A stretch of DNA of 64,000 nt from Halovenus halobia (GTDB taxonomy: Archaea > Halobacteriota > Halobacteria > Halobacteriales > Haloarculaceae). A model generated the notes under the pieces. That model did not search any database. It saw only the letters and a list, made by a program, of their open reading frames with translations, and was not told where the DNA came from. How positions within the stretch are numbered: position 1 is the first letter of the stretch; every line of letters starts with the position of its first letter. Shown piece by piece: positions 9,525 to 19,312 of this stretch. A program made the position numbers and the translations under genes. Where the stretch lies: positions 558,001 to 622,000 of the forward strand of contig NZ_JBLKOA010000001.1 of the NCBI RefSeq assembly GCF_051414135.1, given 5' to 3'.

Positions 9525-10007
9525 ATGGGAGTGGTGGAGCAGACAAGCGGCGCGGTAGAGTCGCAGCTCTCTGCGCTGGAGGAGTCGTATGGCTCGTTTT
9601 CGGTCAGCCAGCGCACCGTGACGGTTCCGACGGCACAGTACGAAAATCGGCGCGGTGAGGATGGGTGCCAGCAGATCGACCTGTACGCGAAAGTTCACAA
9701 CGAACAGTCTGAGGTGTTGCACGTCGAGCGCGAGGGACCGACGGTACTGCCCTCTGCAGAGACGACTATCGACGCGGAACTCGAACGGGTGGCACGCCAG
9801 ACAGTCGAAACTGAAGCGGGTGTCACCTGTCAAATTGATGGGGTTGACGCAGTGACGATACTCGGTTTACAGGACGCAACCGATACGGACCGAGAGACGG
9901 TGTACACACTCGCTGTCGTGTTTGAAGCGCAGTACACAGACGGGGCGCCTGACGACCCTGCTGTCTGGAAGTCTTTCGACGCCGAGGACCACCCGGCGTA
10001 CGCCTGA
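9525..10007 (+). CDS. Nudix-like protein with degenerate Nudix box
   Basis: This 160-residue acidic protein is not clearly identified. Residues 1-30 (MGVVEQ...LEESYGSFSV) resemble the N-terminal extension seen on some haloarchaeal Nudix hydrolases. Residues about 72-107 align with a Nudix helix-loop-helix: VLPSAETTIDAELERV is followed by ARQTVETEAGV, where active enzymes have R-E-x2-E-E-x-G. The metal-binding glutamates are largely lost. A core-like strand pair (TVYTLAVVFEAQYTDG) follows. If the fold assignment is right the protein is probably a non-catalytic binder; otherwise it is a conserved hypothetical. It is divergent from gatE and convergent with egsA, with 1 base between stops. Confidence 0.7.
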   Translation: MGVVEQTSGAVESQLSALEESYGSFSVSQRTVTVPTAQYENRRGEDGCQQIDLYAKVHNEQSEVLHVEREGPTVLPSAETTIDAELERVARQTVETEAGVTCQIDGVDAVTILGLQDATDTDRETVYTLAVVFEAQYTDGAPDDPAVWKSFDAEDHPAYA

Positions 10008-10008
10008 C

Positions 10009-11067
10009 CTAGATGACGCCCGTAACGCTCGCGGCCTCACGGGCTGCGTCTTCACTGATTCCATCGCCAAGAATGGTGTAGCGGTCGCGAATCGTGTGGG
10101 CAGTGGTCAACGCTTCGATCACTGTGTCATCGTCGATACCAATTTCTGTGGCTGTCGTCGGGGCGCCGATACTATCCAGCGCGTCGCGGACGTTGTGCCA
10201 CTCTTCGCGGTTACCACCCTGCAGGTATGCGGTGATGATCGACCCGATGCCGACCTGATGGCCGTGTAGCGCCGTCCCCGGAGCCAGTCGGTCCAGTTGG
10301 TGGCTAAACAGATGTTCTGCCCCGCTGGCGGGGCGAGACGAGCCTGCGATACTCATTGCAACACCCGAAGAGACCAGTGCCTTGACGACAATCCAGGCAG
10401 ATTCTTCGAGTCCTCGCTTGATCGAGTCTGACTGCTCGACGAGCATCTCGGCGGTCATCTGTGAGAGTGCGCCCGCGTATTCGGAGTACTCGACATTCTT
10501 GAGGCGGTGTGCAAGTTGCCAGTCCCGGACTGCAGTGTAATTCGAGATGATATCCGCACAGCCTGCGGTCGTGAGTCGCCACGGTGCGTCAGCGATGATT
10601 TCGGTGTCAGCGATGACTGCAAGCGGTGGTTCGGCGGCGACGCTATGTCTCGTGTCGCCGTCGGGGACCGACCCGCGACCAGAGACGATACCGTCGTGGC
10701 TCGCTGCTGTCGGAATCGAGATGAACCCGAGGTCACGGTCTGCGGCGGCCATTTTTGCGATGTCGATTGCTTTCCCGCCACCGAGTCCAACCAGATAGCC
10801 GGGGTCGACTGCCTCAGCGCGCGCGAGTACTTCTTCGATGGCGTCGAAACTCGCCTCCTCGACGATGATTATCTCGGGCTCTGGACCGACACTCGACAGC
10901 GCGTCGATCACCTGCTCACCTGCGACTTCCCGGGGAGTTGGGCTGGTCACGATGAGTGGTTGGCCGGGCAGATGGGTATCTGCGACCACATCTGCGGTCT
11001 GGCCGAGGACGCCGTGGCCCACCACCACGCTCCGCGGGAGTCGAATCCAGGTCGACTTCTCGAACAT
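10009..11067 (-). CDS. egsA: sn-glycerol-1-phosphate dehydrogenase
   Basis: The enzyme reduces dihydroxyacetone phosphate to sn-glycerol-1-phosphate with NAD(P)H, setting the stereochemistry of archaeal ether lipids. At 352 residues it has the usual family length. A Rossmann-like N-terminal half contains YLVGLGGGKAIDIAKMAA (about 90-107). ISIPTAASHDGIVSGRGS (about 116-133) is the signature of the family. The metal-binding positions are the aspartate of SHDG and the histidines in SGAEHLFSHQLD (about 245-256) and LHGHQVGIG (about 265). The protein is cytoplasmic. Confidence 0.96.
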   Translation of the reverse strand: MFEKSTWIRLPRSVVVGHGVLGQTADVVADTHLPGQPLIVTSPTPREVAGEQVIDALSSVGPEPEIIIVEEASFDAIEEVLARAEAVDPGYLVGLGGGKAIDIAKMAAADRDLGFISIPTAASHDGIVSGRGSVPDGDTRHSVAAEPPLAVIADTEIIADAPWRLTTAGCADIISNYTAVRDWQLAHRLKNVEYSEYAGALSQMTAEMLVEQSDSIKRGLEESAWIVVKALVSSGVAMSIAGSSRPASGAEHLFSHQLDRLAPGTALHGHQVGIGSIITAYLQGGNREEWHNVRDALDSIGAPTTATEIGIDDDTVIEALTTAHTIRDRYTILGDGISEDAAREAASVTGVI

Positions 11068-11169
11068 AGCGGCTCATACTCTCTCGGGTCCTATGAAGAT
11101 AGGGATGTCTGGTGGCGAACGGTCACAGTTCGAGTTCTGAGTCGGAACCGGTCACAAAAACGATGTCCG

Positions 11170-13299
11170 CTACTCTCGCATCACGCTACCGCCCGGCGGC
11201 AGAAACTCCTGAATGAGGTCTGGGCTGGCAACCTTCCGGACGAACGAATCGTCTGCGAACCGCTCTCGGAACTCCCGGTAGAGACGTTTTGCGATGTCGT
11301 TCTGGGCGTATTTGCCCGGTTCGACCTCGATAACCGTCTCTGCGCGCTCACGGATCGGTTCCGGCGGGCCGCCGATGACCCGCGTCTCGGGTTCGCAGGT
11401 GATCCCAACCGCGACGCCCACCGGCGTATCCTCGAAGTAGGTGCGGTCGCCACGGATTGCGAACCCTCCTTTCTCCAAGAATTCACCGCTTTCGGGCGTC
11501 TTCGACACCTGGTCGTGGTCGACCATGTACGCGTCAGACGAGAAGCGCCCGTCCTTCCAGATAGATGAATACGAGACTGCGAACTGGGCGGCTTGCTCCT
11601 TCGAGCGGTCGGGAATCTCGAGGGAATCGTCGTAGGCCTCGCTCGGGCCGGTCGCTTTCAACACTGTTGCGGGACCGCCGTGGGCCTGCGTGTGGAAAAA
11701 CAGGTCTCCGCGAGAGAGGTACTTCTTGACGATTGCCTCGTTTTCGTCTGCATTCCGGCCGCCAATGACGAGAAAGCCATCGCTCGTGTGGAACCACCGG
11801 AAGTCCTCGTACCAGTTTTCGGATTTGCGTACAGGCACCGACGAGCGCGAGAGCCAATCGATATCCTCGTCCTCGTCTTCTTCCTCGCCCTCGTCTGCTT
11901 CGCTCTGGTCTTCGGCCTCCCACTGGTCGCGGCGCTCTTTGACCGCTTCGAGTTCTTCGCGGGTGTTCTCGATGGCCTGCTGTGCACCCTCTTTTTTTCC
12001 TTCGATTCGCTTGGCCTCCGTGTAGAGTCGGTCTGCGTTCTTCTCGACGCCATCGCTGACACGAAGCGTCACGTCCTCGTCGTCAATCGTAATCGTCACC
12101 GTTCCCTCGCTGCCGTCGACTGACCTGACAGCCTCCGCCGCGGCGATACCCTGCTCTATGCCTTGCTCGAAGCGCTCCTCGATGTCCGCCCACGGTGTGC
12201 CTTCGTCGCGTGCGTTCCGGACCGTTGAGAGGATTTCGTTGGCGAGGTCGTAGTTCGCGTACAGCAGTTCAGCCTTCTCACGCTCTCTATCGGCCTGGCG
12301 CTGGAAGTCTTCGATTGCGCCCTGCTGCTGTTCGATGATTCGCTGTTGTTTCTCGATCTCGGCCTCGAAATCCGGCCGGTTGTGGTTCTCGGTCGCAACT
12401 TCTTCGTCTTCATCCTCGTCGAAGTGTGTGAAGTAATCGTCCAGCGCGTCGGTGAACTGCTCGAAGCGCTCGGGTTCGAGGTTGCCGTACTCCTCCATCG
12501 GGACCGCAGTCACGTCCATCCGCTGGCCCGACTTGTCCTCGTCATCGGTTCGCTCACGGTAGACTCGTGGGTCGAAATCTGCGGTGTCGATTCGTTCGCG
12601 GAGTTTGCGAACTTCCTCGTACAGCGCTTCGTACTGGCGCGCTTCGGCGTCCCCGATAGCCAGTGTCTTCTCGACACCGGCGCGAGTACAGAGCTCTTCG
12701 CCCCAGATACCACCAAAGTTCAACTGTGTCGCCAGTGTCCGAACAACGTCGGTGTCGGACTGGTCAAGTCGCGCCTCGAACGTATCGTAATCCACACGGA
12801 GGGGGTTGAACCGCGCGTCCGGGAACTCGTAGGTTCCGCCGGGGACAACGGTGCGAGACTTCAGCCGGATGGTATTGAGACAGTCGACGACCTCACCGGT
12901 TTCGTCGAGCACCGCGAGGTTACCGTCACCGAACAGTTCGGCGACCAGTGTCGTCGAGCCATCGCCTCGCTCGAAGGTAATCTCGACAATACGGTCGAAC
13001 TCGAACTGTTCGACACTTGCGAGTTCTGCGCCTTCGAGACGGTTCCGGAGCATCATCGCGAAATTCGGCGGGCGCTCCGGGGCTGGCGGGACGTGTTCTG
13101 GTGGGGCGACGCGGAGATGTTTCGTCTCGCCGGTGTCGATGAGTAACTCTGTGCGTCCGTGGTCGAAATGTCGCATCTTCAGCCGCACCAGCCCGTTCTC
13201 GTAGAGATATGCCTTGTCGAGCTTGGCCCCCTCGTAGGCCGATAACTCCCCTGTCAGGGCGGCCAGGTCGACGCTGGTGAGCTCCCGCTTTGGTTCCAT
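11170..13299 (-). CDS. rqcH: RqcH/NFACT family ribosome quality control protein
   Basis: RqcH homologues bind the 50S subunit carrying a stalled peptidyl-tRNA and add C-terminal alanine tails. The product is 709 residues from the ATG at 13299 (MEPKRELTSVDL); nine in-frame codons upstream begin at 13326 but lack family similarity. The NFACT-N domain covers about residues 1-180, with RNRL and the conserved FDRIV segment around 100. Coiled-coil regions span about 300-380 and 430-480. The NFACT-R (DUF814) domain runs from about 510 (SENWYEDFRWFHTSDGFLVIGGRNA) to 630. The acidic stretch near 470-490 is a haloarchaeal feature. The N-terminal DR motif suggests tailing activity. Confidence 0.92.
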   Translation of the reverse strand: MEPKRELTSVDLAALTGELSAYEGAKLDKAYLYENGLVRLKMRHFDHGRTELLIDTGETKHLRVAPPEHVPPAPERPPNFAMMLRNRLEGAELASVEQFEFDRIVEITFERGDGSTTLVAELFGDGNLAVLDETGEVVDCLNTIRLKSRTVVPGGTYEFPDARFNPLRVDYDTFEARLDQSDTDVVRTLATQLNFGGIWGEELCTRAGVEKTLAIGDAEARQYEALYEEVRKLRERIDTADFDPRVYRERTDDEDKSGQRMDVTAVPMEEYGNLEPERFEQFTDALDDYFTHFDEDEDEEVATENHNRPDFEAEIEKQQRIIEQQQGAIEDFQRQADREREKAELLYANYDLANEILSTVRNARDEGTPWADIEERFEQGIEQGIAAAEAVRSVDGSEGTVTITIDDEDVTLRVSDGVEKNADRLYTEAKRIEGKKEGAQQAIENTREELEAVKERRDQWEAEDQSEADEGEEEDEDEDIDWLSRSSVPVRKSENWYEDFRWFHTSDGFLVIGGRNADENEAIVKKYLSRGDLFFHTQAHGGPATVLKATGPSEAYDDSLEIPDRSKEQAAQFAVSYSSIWKDGRFSSDAYMVDHDQVSKTPESGEFLEKGGFAIRGDRTYFEDTPVGVAVGITCEPETRVIGGPPEPIRERAETVIEVEPGKYAQNDIAKRLYREFRERFADDSFVRKVASPDLIQEFLPPGGSVMRE

Positions 13300-13421
13300 A
13301 CTACGGGTTTGGAGCATCCCGGGCAAAGGCGTGTCGTTGCCGGGCCGACATCGAGTGTGGGGTTATCGTCGTTAACCACGCTATTGTAGTAGGTCGATGC
13401 CGTCAGTACCCATGTGAAGTC

Positions 13422-13472
13422 ATGGATTGTCAAGATTGGGGCCGCGCGGCGACATGGGGTGGACGACGATGA
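13422..13472 (+). CDS. Possible 16-residue leader peptide overlapping the transducer start
   Basis: An ATG at 13422 opens a 16-codon frame (MDCQDWGRAATWGGRR) whose TGA overlaps the ATG of the transducer at 13469 in an ATGA arrangement. A weak TATA-like sequence (GCTATTGTAG) lies about 30-40 bases upstream. It may be a translationally coupled leader or simple chance; no family is recognised. Confidence 0.2.
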   Translation: MDCQDWGRAATWGGRR

Positions 13473-15346
13473 AAGAGTCGTTACAGACGCTTCTTGGGGC
13501 GACAGGAAACGGAACGAGGGAGGAGTCCAGCAGGGCGACGAGTTCGGAACAGAGCGCGGACGCGATGGCAGAAACAATTGCCGACGACTGGTCACCAGAA
13601 GCCAGCGAACGCCAGTGTGAGTTGCTTTCGACGGTCTTCGAGGGGAGTGCACAACGAACCGAGCGCGTCCGAGCGGTTGCGGCCGACCAGCAAACTGCCG
13701 GGGTTCCCGTGACCGAGTTTCTCGGGAGCTACACGGCGGCGTTCGACGAGTTGCTCGACGACGCTTTCGGGAACCTGTCTGGCCCCGAGGCCCGAGACGC
13801 AAAACAGCGGCTCCGGACAGGATTTGAGCAGATTATGACCGACGCACAGGCCGGCGCAACTGTTTATTCCGAGGAAACCAGCACAGGAGGGGCAACACGA
13901 CTGCTGGAGGCGCTTCCGTTTCCAGCGTTCCTGCTCGACGGTGACGGGACCGTCGTGACATACAACGACGGGCTTCGGAGTCTGCTGAGCCTCGGCGACG
14001 GCCACCGGGAGTTCGTCGGCAAGGACAACCGTGAGACCATCGCCGCGGCGACGTACACCGACGACAGCCGCCACTACAGTCTGGCCGACAAGGTGGTCGA
14101 GAATCCCCACGATGGCGACGAACACTGGGATATCGAGCGCGTCGACAGCGAGTACGACCACACGACAAACGTCGTCTACCGCGACCGTAGCGTCACGAAA
14201 GACCAGAGCGGGACGGAGACACACATCGAGTTTCTGGCGATGCCGCTGTTCGACGGCGGCGACCTGACGGGCGTGCTCGAACTGGTCTGGGACCGGAGCG
14301 AGGAGGTGTTGCGCGAGCGCTCGATGGCGAATCTCATCACCGAGGTGACCGAGACGCTGGACCGGATTGGCCAGGGTGACCTCGCCGCGAGAGCCGAGTT
14401 CACGGACGACCACGACGTCGTCGACGAGGAGTTACTGGCGCTGACGACGGCAATTAACGAGATGGCCGAGAGCTTCCAGGCCATCACCGAGGAAGTCGAG
14501 GAGACAGCCACACAACTGGCCAAGTCAGTGGAGACGACGGCCGCACTGGCCGACCGTATCGACGAACGTGCGGGACAACAGGCGAACTCCCTCGATACTG
14601 CGGCCGCGGAGATGAACGAGATTTCGACCGCCGTCGACGACGTGGCCTCGACTGCCGGAGACGTTGCCGAGGCAGCGGAATCCGCGCTGACAGCGGTCGA
14701 AGAGGGACTGTCTGCCGGTGAAGACGCGCGAGTGGTCGCCAGCGACGTACGCGAAACGAGCGCTGAACTGGTCGAGACTGTCGAGGAACTGGCGAACTCC
14801 GCAGACGATATCGAGACCGTCGTGGAAGTCATCGACGACGTGGCCGACCAGACGAGTATGCTCGCACTGAACGCGAACATCGAGGCCGCCCGTGCTGGCG
14901 GCGACGGCGGCGCTGGCTTCGCTGTCGTCGCTGACGAGGTAAAGACGCTGGCGACGGAGACACAGGACCACACCGAGGCAATTGCCGACCGTATTGCCGA
15001 GATTCAGTCACAGACAGAAGCGACGGTAACCGCTGCGGAGTCGACCGACGAGCAGATGGAGACGGTGGCAAAGAGCCTCGAAGAAGTTATCGACGCCCTC
15101 GAACAGTTCTCGACGCAGGTCGAAACCGTCGCGGACGGAATCAACCAAGTCTCGGCGGCCAACGAGAACCAGACCGAGACGATGGGACAGGTCGCGACCG
15201 AAATCGACGACATCCGTGACCGCGCCGTCGACGTGGCCGAGGCCGTCGAAGATATTGCCACGGAGACGGAGACGCAGCGAGAAGTCGTCACCGAACTATC
15301 CAACCGCGTCGAGACGCTGTCGGGTGCTGACAGCAGCGACGACTGA
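13469..15346 (+). CDS. Soluble methyl-accepting chemotaxis transducer (PAS domain)
   Basis: The protein is cytoplasmic, with no TM segment. From the ATG at 13469 it has 625 residues; in-frame TTG 13427 and ATG 13454 are alternatives. The N-terminal helical region (about 30-130) is of unknown sensory type. A PAS domain follows at about 135-270 (ALPFPAFLLDGDGTVVTYND through FDGGDLTGVLELVWDRSE). A HAMP-like linker leads to the signalling coiled coil (about 330-620), whose hairpin tip contains DQTSMLALNANIEAARAG, the CheA/CheW-binding signature. Methylation-region Glu/Gln pairs flank it. No che genes are nearby. It would sense an intracellular signal and feed the archaellum chemotaxis system. Confidence 0.9.
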   Translation: MKESLQTLLGATGNGTREESSRATSSEQSADAMAETIADDWSPEASERQCELLSTVFEGSAQRTERVRAVAADQQTAGVPVTEFLGSYTAAFDELLDDAFGNLSGPEARDAKQRLRTGFEQIMTDAQAGATVYSEETSTGGATRLLEALPFPAFLLDGDGTVVTYNDGLRSLLSLGDGHREFVGKDNRETIAAATYTDDSRHYSLADKVVENPHDGDEHWDIERVDSEYDHTTNVVYRDRSVTKDQSGTETHIEFLAMPLFDGGDLTGVLELVWDRSEEVLRERSMANLITEVTETLDRIGQGDLAARAEFTDDHDVVDEELLALTTAINEMAESFQAITEEVEETATQLAKSVETTAALADRIDERAGQQANSLDTAAAEMNEISTAVDDVASTAGDVAEAAESALTAVEEGLSAGEDARVVASDVRETSAELVETVEELANSADDIETVVEVIDDVADQTSMLALNANIEAARAGGDGGAGFAVVADEVKTLATETQDHTEAIADRIAEIQSQTEATVTAAESTDEQMETVAKSLEEVIDALEQFSTQVETVADGINQVSAANENQTETMGQVATEIDDIRDRAVDVAEAVEDIATETETQREVVTELSNRVETLSGADSSDD

Positions 15347-15347
15347 C

Positions 15348-15989
15348 TCACTCCGAGGGCTCGAACAGACCAGACACATCGTCAACCTTGGCCTGCCGTC
15401 GGTCACAGTGCTGTTCGAGTCGCTGTGTGACGATGTCCTGTTGTGCTGGTTCGCGCACGTAATCGAAGACAAGCGGGAGGATTCTGCTGTCCGTCTCACC
15501 GCGGTCAGGTTCGGCAGTACCGTCGACATCTGCCCGCGCGAACTTGATTGCCTGTTCCAAGAGTTCCGCTTCACCTCGCGCTTCTGCCAATGCTTCGGCG
15601 GCGACAGCCGTGGCCTCGAAATCGAGGGCGGCAGGTCCAACGACGGTCCCGTGGTGGGTGAGTTGCAGTGGCCGACGGCGCTCGATTACTTCGGGGTCGC
15701 TAAGGAGCGTGTCAAGATACGCCCGGACGGCAGCAATATCGATACCGCGGTACTCGTCCGGAAGTACAGCGAGGTACTCGCCTGCGCTTTCGGCGAGGCC
15801 AGTCGCGCCGCCCCAGTTCCGGTTCCGTGCGTGATGGACGGCCGCAGTGTACTGGATTAACCCGTGGAGGAAGCGCTCGTCGTCACTGCCGCTCTCCAGG
15901 TCGAGCCAGTAGTCCTCCCAGCAGTCGTGGGCAGTGTGGTAGCCGCCGGCGTTGAACACCGCGATGCCGGCCCGGAGGTGTGCCTCCAT
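15348..15989 (-). CDS. DUF309 domain protein
   Basis: The preferred start is the ATG at 15989 (MEAHLRAGIAVFNAGGY), giving 213 residues; an in-frame ATG at 16040 adds 17 residues that do not look family-like. The N-terminal 90 residues carry the DUF309 pattern: FNAGGYHTAHDCWEDYW near 11-27, then RFLHGLIQYTAAVHHARNRNW. The C-terminal half is helical and acidic. The function of DUF309 proteins is unknown; the conserved His, Glu and Trp residues suggest a small helical bundle, possibly metal-binding. The stop lies 1 base from the convergent transducer stop. The transglutaminase operon begins divergently 94 bases away. Confidence 0.8.
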   Translation of the reverse strand: MEAHLRAGIAVFNAGGYHTAHDCWEDYWLDLESGSDDERFLHGLIQYTAAVHHARNRNWGGATGLAESAGEYLAVLPDEYRGIDIAAVRAYLDTLLSDPEVIERRRPLQLTHHGTVVGPAALDFEATAVAAEALAEARGEAELLEQAIKFARADVDGTAEPDRGETDSRILPLVFDYVREPAQQDIVTQRLEQHCDRRQAKVDDVSGLFEPSE

Positions 15990-16082
15990 AGCTGCCGTAG
16001 ATGGCCAAGCGTCTAAAGACCATTGTACCGAACGATACATCTAACTTCGTCGCAGTCGAACTGACAGGCAATTCGCCGCCCT

Positions 16083-18725
16083 ATGGACGACTCAACAGAT
16101 GCGGCCGGCCGAGACTGGGCTCGCATCGGGCTCGTAGTGGGTGTGCTGGTTGCCGCGGTGACCCTCACGCTGGTGATGCCAGCCTTTGCCGTCGATGGAC
16201 TGGCCGGTAGCCCTCTCGAACGACTGTTGCCCGGAGAAAGCGCTGACATCAGTTCCGGATCTGGGGGCTCCGGAAGTGGCCAACTTGGCGCGCTGAACCC
16301 CGGTTCCGGCACTGGTGTCGGCGGTGAAATCGGCCTCAACAGCGATACCTTTGCCTCGACGAACACCGAAATCCACTTCACCGTCACGAGCACTCAGCGG
16401 ACGTACTGGCGGACGGCCGCTTACGGGACCTACACCGGCTCTGGGTGGGAACGCTCGACAGAGACACAGCCCGTCGACGGGGCAATCGAACGCACTGGCC
16501 CAGACGGGCAACGCATCGACTGGGAGGTTACGCTAAAGAAGGGAGCGTCGGCAGCACCGACGGCGTACCGACCGGCGCTCATACGTGGACTCGAAAATCC
16601 AGCAGTGACAGCCAACGGCGCGATTCAGCCTGGCTCCACACTCAGCCCCGGGGCGACAATCGAGGGTGTGAGCTACGCGCCGCGCGACGATGTCGGTTTG
16701 CTCCGGTCGACCGACGAATCCTATCCATCAGCGGTCGAACAGCGATACACCCAACTTCCGGAAGACACACCCGACCGCATTGCCTCGCGGACAGCTGAGG
16801 TATTCAACGAGGCAGACGCTACAGACCCCTACGAGAAGGCAGTCGCCGTCCAGGAGTATCTCCGCTCGACAAAAGAGTACAGCCTCGACGTCGGCGAGCG
16901 CAGTGAATCTATCGCAGATACATTCCTTTTCGAGATGGACGCCGGCTACTGCGAGTACTTCGCAACGTCGATGGCTGTGATGCTACGCTCCCAGGATATT
17001 CCGACGCGATACGTCGTCGGCTACTCCTCGGGCCAGAAAGTGGGCGACAACACCTACGAAGTTCGAGGAATGAACGCCCACGCCTGGGTCGAAGTCTACT
17101 TCGAGGACGTTGGCTGGGTTCGGTTCGACCCGACGCCGGGGAGCGAGCGTCTTGAGGCTCAGCAACAGGCGCTCGAGGAGCTCAACCAGGAGTTCGACCT
17201 GAGCGAAATCGGCAGCCCTGGCGAGCAGTTCGAGCCCGGCGGAACCACCGACACCGTCGATTCCGACGACGGGTTGCAGACCTCGCTTAACCGAACCGCG
17301 GTCCCCGGAACAGCTGTCGAACTCACCGTGACCTACGACGGACGAAATGTTCCCGGTGTTGAGGTGCTGTTCAACGGTGAGTCGGTCGGGATTACCAGAG
17401 GAGACGGCACAGTTATCGGGATAGTTCCGGACGCGCAGACACTGAACGTCTCGATCAGGGAGGGTGACGGGACGACACCGCAAGATATCGCGGAGGCGCT
17501 GTTTGGCTCCGACAGCGGGGCTGTCTCCACGCCAGACCTGGACGGCACCGACGGGATACTTTCCGCAGGTCGCTCAAGCCCCGCCACGGCTGGCGCTGGG
17601 GTTGGACGGAGCCTCGGGAGTGGCTCCGCCGAGGCGACGCTCGCCGCAACACAGACCGATGAGCCGGAGGACTCCCATCCAATCGAGCGGACGGCGTCGA
17701 TCGTTGTAAGCGGCGAACCCGCACCGGGCAGTGACCTCTTGCTCACGGTTCGCATCGGCGATGTTGTCCTCGACGGTGCAACCGTCTCCGTCGACGATGA
17801 GGTGGTCGGAACCACGGACGAGAACGGACAGATAACTATCGGGTTGCCGGACAGCCCAGGTGAGATAACCGTCAGCGCCGAGCGTGACTCCCTCAGTGGT
17901 GAACGAACGATCCAGATTCCCGAGTTGACGATGGCTGTCGACACCGGTCTACTGGGGGCCAGCGCCGCCGGTACCGCGACAGTTACGGCCCGTCTCGACG
18001 GTGACCCGGTGACGGGCGTGCCAGTCCTCCTCGGTGGCGAGGAGGTAGCCGTCACCGGTCCGAACGGCACGGCACAGGTGAACCTGCCCGTGCGGCCGAG
18101 TGCGACAATCGCAATCGAGGCTGGCGGCCAGCGCAAACAAACCACGCTCACAGGACTGCTGTACGTCCCTGCTGCGGTCGGAGTTGGTCTGGTGGCGGTG
18201 TTCGGGGCCACGGCTGGATTGCTCGCCCGTCGTGGGGTGAGTCTGGGCGAGGCGGCGCAGCGAGTTCGAGCCGCTGCGAGAGCGCTGGGCCGCACCGTTC
18301 GCCGTGGCTTCGTGGCAGCGGTAACTAACGGTGACCGCTACGTCGGTATCGTCGGTGGACAGCTTGCAGGGTTGTTCACCGGCCGAACGACGCCAAGCGG
18401 CATATGGCGACGGTTCACGAGATGGATCGGTCGTGTCCTGACTATTGGCTCTTCAGAGTCGAACCACCGCCGTGACCCAGAGGCAGAGGTCACAGTGCGA
18501 GAGGCGTGGAACCGGTTTCTCGACGACGTGAGCGCGTCATCAGCAGAGACGCAAACGCCGGGAGAACTGGCAGCGCACGCTATCGAGGAGGATAACCTTC
18601 CCGAACAGCCCGTCACCGAACTCCGTGATACATTCCGAGAGGTCGAGTACGGCTCTCGGTCGCCGTCAGACCGACTACAGCGAGTGCAAGAGGCCATCGA
18701 GGAAATCGAACGAAAGGGCCAATGA
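16083..18725 (+). CDS. TgpA-like transglutaminase membrane protein
   Basis: The 880-residue protein is membrane-anchored by an N-terminal helix (about 15-37). A transglutaminase-like domain at about 230-365 keeps the catalytic triad: Cys290 in GYCEYFATSMAV, His333 in NAHAWVEVYF and Asp349 in RFDPTPG. Two to three Ig/carboxypeptidase-like beta repeats follow (about 385-460 and 535-690). A second TM segment lies near 695-720 and the cytoplasmic tail (about 800-875) resembles DUF4129. The catalytic domain is expected to face outside. In related bacterial and archaeal loci this type of protein is encoded with DUF58 and MoxR proteins. It heads a four-gene operon with ATGA overlaps. The natural substrate is unknown. 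Confidence 0.88.
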   Translation: MDDSTDAAGRDWARIGLVVGVLVAAVTLTLVMPAFAVDGLAGSPLERLLPGESADISSGSGGSGSGQLGALNPGSGTGVGGEIGLNSDTFASTNTEIHFTVTSTQRTYWRTAAYGTYTGSGWERSTETQPVDGAIERTGPDGQRIDWEVTLKKGASAAPTAYRPALIRGLENPAVTANGAIQPGSTLSPGATIEGVSYAPRDDVGLLRSTDESYPSAVEQRYTQLPEDTPDRIASRTAEVFNEADATDPYEKAVAVQEYLRSTKEYSLDVGERSESIADTFLFEMDAGYCEYFATSMAVMLRSQDIPTRYVVGYSSGQKVGDNTYEVRGMNAHAWVEVYFEDVGWVRFDPTPGSERLEAQQQALEELNQEFDLSEIGSPGEQFEPGGTTDTVDSDDGLQTSLNRTAVPGTAVELTVTYDGRNVPGVEVLFNGESVGITRGDGTVIGIVPDAQTLNVSIREGDGTTPQDIAEALFGSDSGAVSTPDLDGTDGILSAGRSSPATAGAGVGRSLGSGSAEATLAATQTDEPEDSHPIERTASIVVSGEPAPGSDLLLTVRIGDVVLDGATVSVDDEVVGTTDENGQITIGLPDSPGEITVSAERDSLSGERTIQIPELTMAVDTGLLGASAAGTATVTARLDGDPVTGVPVLLGGEEVAVTGPNGTAQVNLPVRPSATIAIEAGGQRKQTTLTGLLYVPAAVGVGLVAVFGATAGLLARRGVSLGEAAQRVRAAARALGRTVRRGFVAAVTNGDRYVGIVGGQLAGLFTGRTTPSGIWRRFTRWIGRVLTIGSSESNHRRDPEAEVTVREAWNRFLDDVSASSAETQTPGELAAHAIEEDNLPEQPVTELRDTFREVEYGSRSPSDRLQRVQEAIEEIERKGQ

Positions 18726-19312
18726 CACGACGAAGACGCTTCATTTTTGGAATGATTGGTATCGCCGCGGTGACGCTTGGCATTGCGCTGCTTCTCGCAC
18801 CCGGCCTCGCTACTGTTGGCCCAATTGCGGGGGTGATTGAAGCACTCGATACGCTCGGAACGACAAACGTCTTGCTGGTGACTGGGCTCGGACTTATCGG
18901 CTATCTCGCGGTTGGATTGCGCTCGCCGACAGACACTGACGATACTAGCCCATTCAACTCGCCAGCAACCACACCGGAGGCGAGTGCCACCGAGATTGCC
19001 GGCGGCGAATTCGACGAGTTAGTCCAGTCTGCAGTCACCGACGGCGGCGAGTCGTTGCTCCAGGTCAAATCGCGCCTTGGCCAGACGGCGGCAACAGTGT
19101 ATGCTGACAGGATGGACTGCCCGCCCCGGGAGGCGCGGGCCGCAATCGAGCGCGGCGAGTGGTGTGCAGACCCACTTGCGGCGGCTGTCCTCTCTGAACA
19201 GCAAACGGTCTCGTTTGGTGCACAGGTCCGACTATTCGTGTTGCCCAACCGCGAGCGCCGACGGCGAATCGAGCGAAGCCTTGCCGCAATCGAGCGGCTG
19301 GAGGCAGCATGA
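18722..19312 (+). CDS. Membrane protein of the transglutaminase/DUF58 operon (DUF7269-like)
   Basis: This 196-residue protein overlaps the transglutaminase stop by 4 bases. Two TM helices lie at about 8-30 and 45-65. The cytoplasmic part (about 95-190) is helical, with AAIERGEWCADPLAAAVLSEQ near 138-160. Position and architecture match a small membrane protein that accompanies DUF58 and transglutaminase genes in haloarchaea. The DUF number is recalled from such loci and is not certain. It is probably a structural partner of the membrane complex. Confidence 0.75.
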   Translation: MTRRRRFIFGMIGIAAVTLGIALLLAPGLATVGPIAGVIEALDTLGTTNVLLVTGLGLIGYLAVGLRSPTDTDDTSPFNSPATTPEASATEIAGGEFDELVQSAVTDGGESLLQVKSRLGQTAATVYADRMDCPPREARAAIERGEWCADPLAAAVLSEQQTVSFGAQVRLFVLPNRERRRRIERSLAAIERLEAA

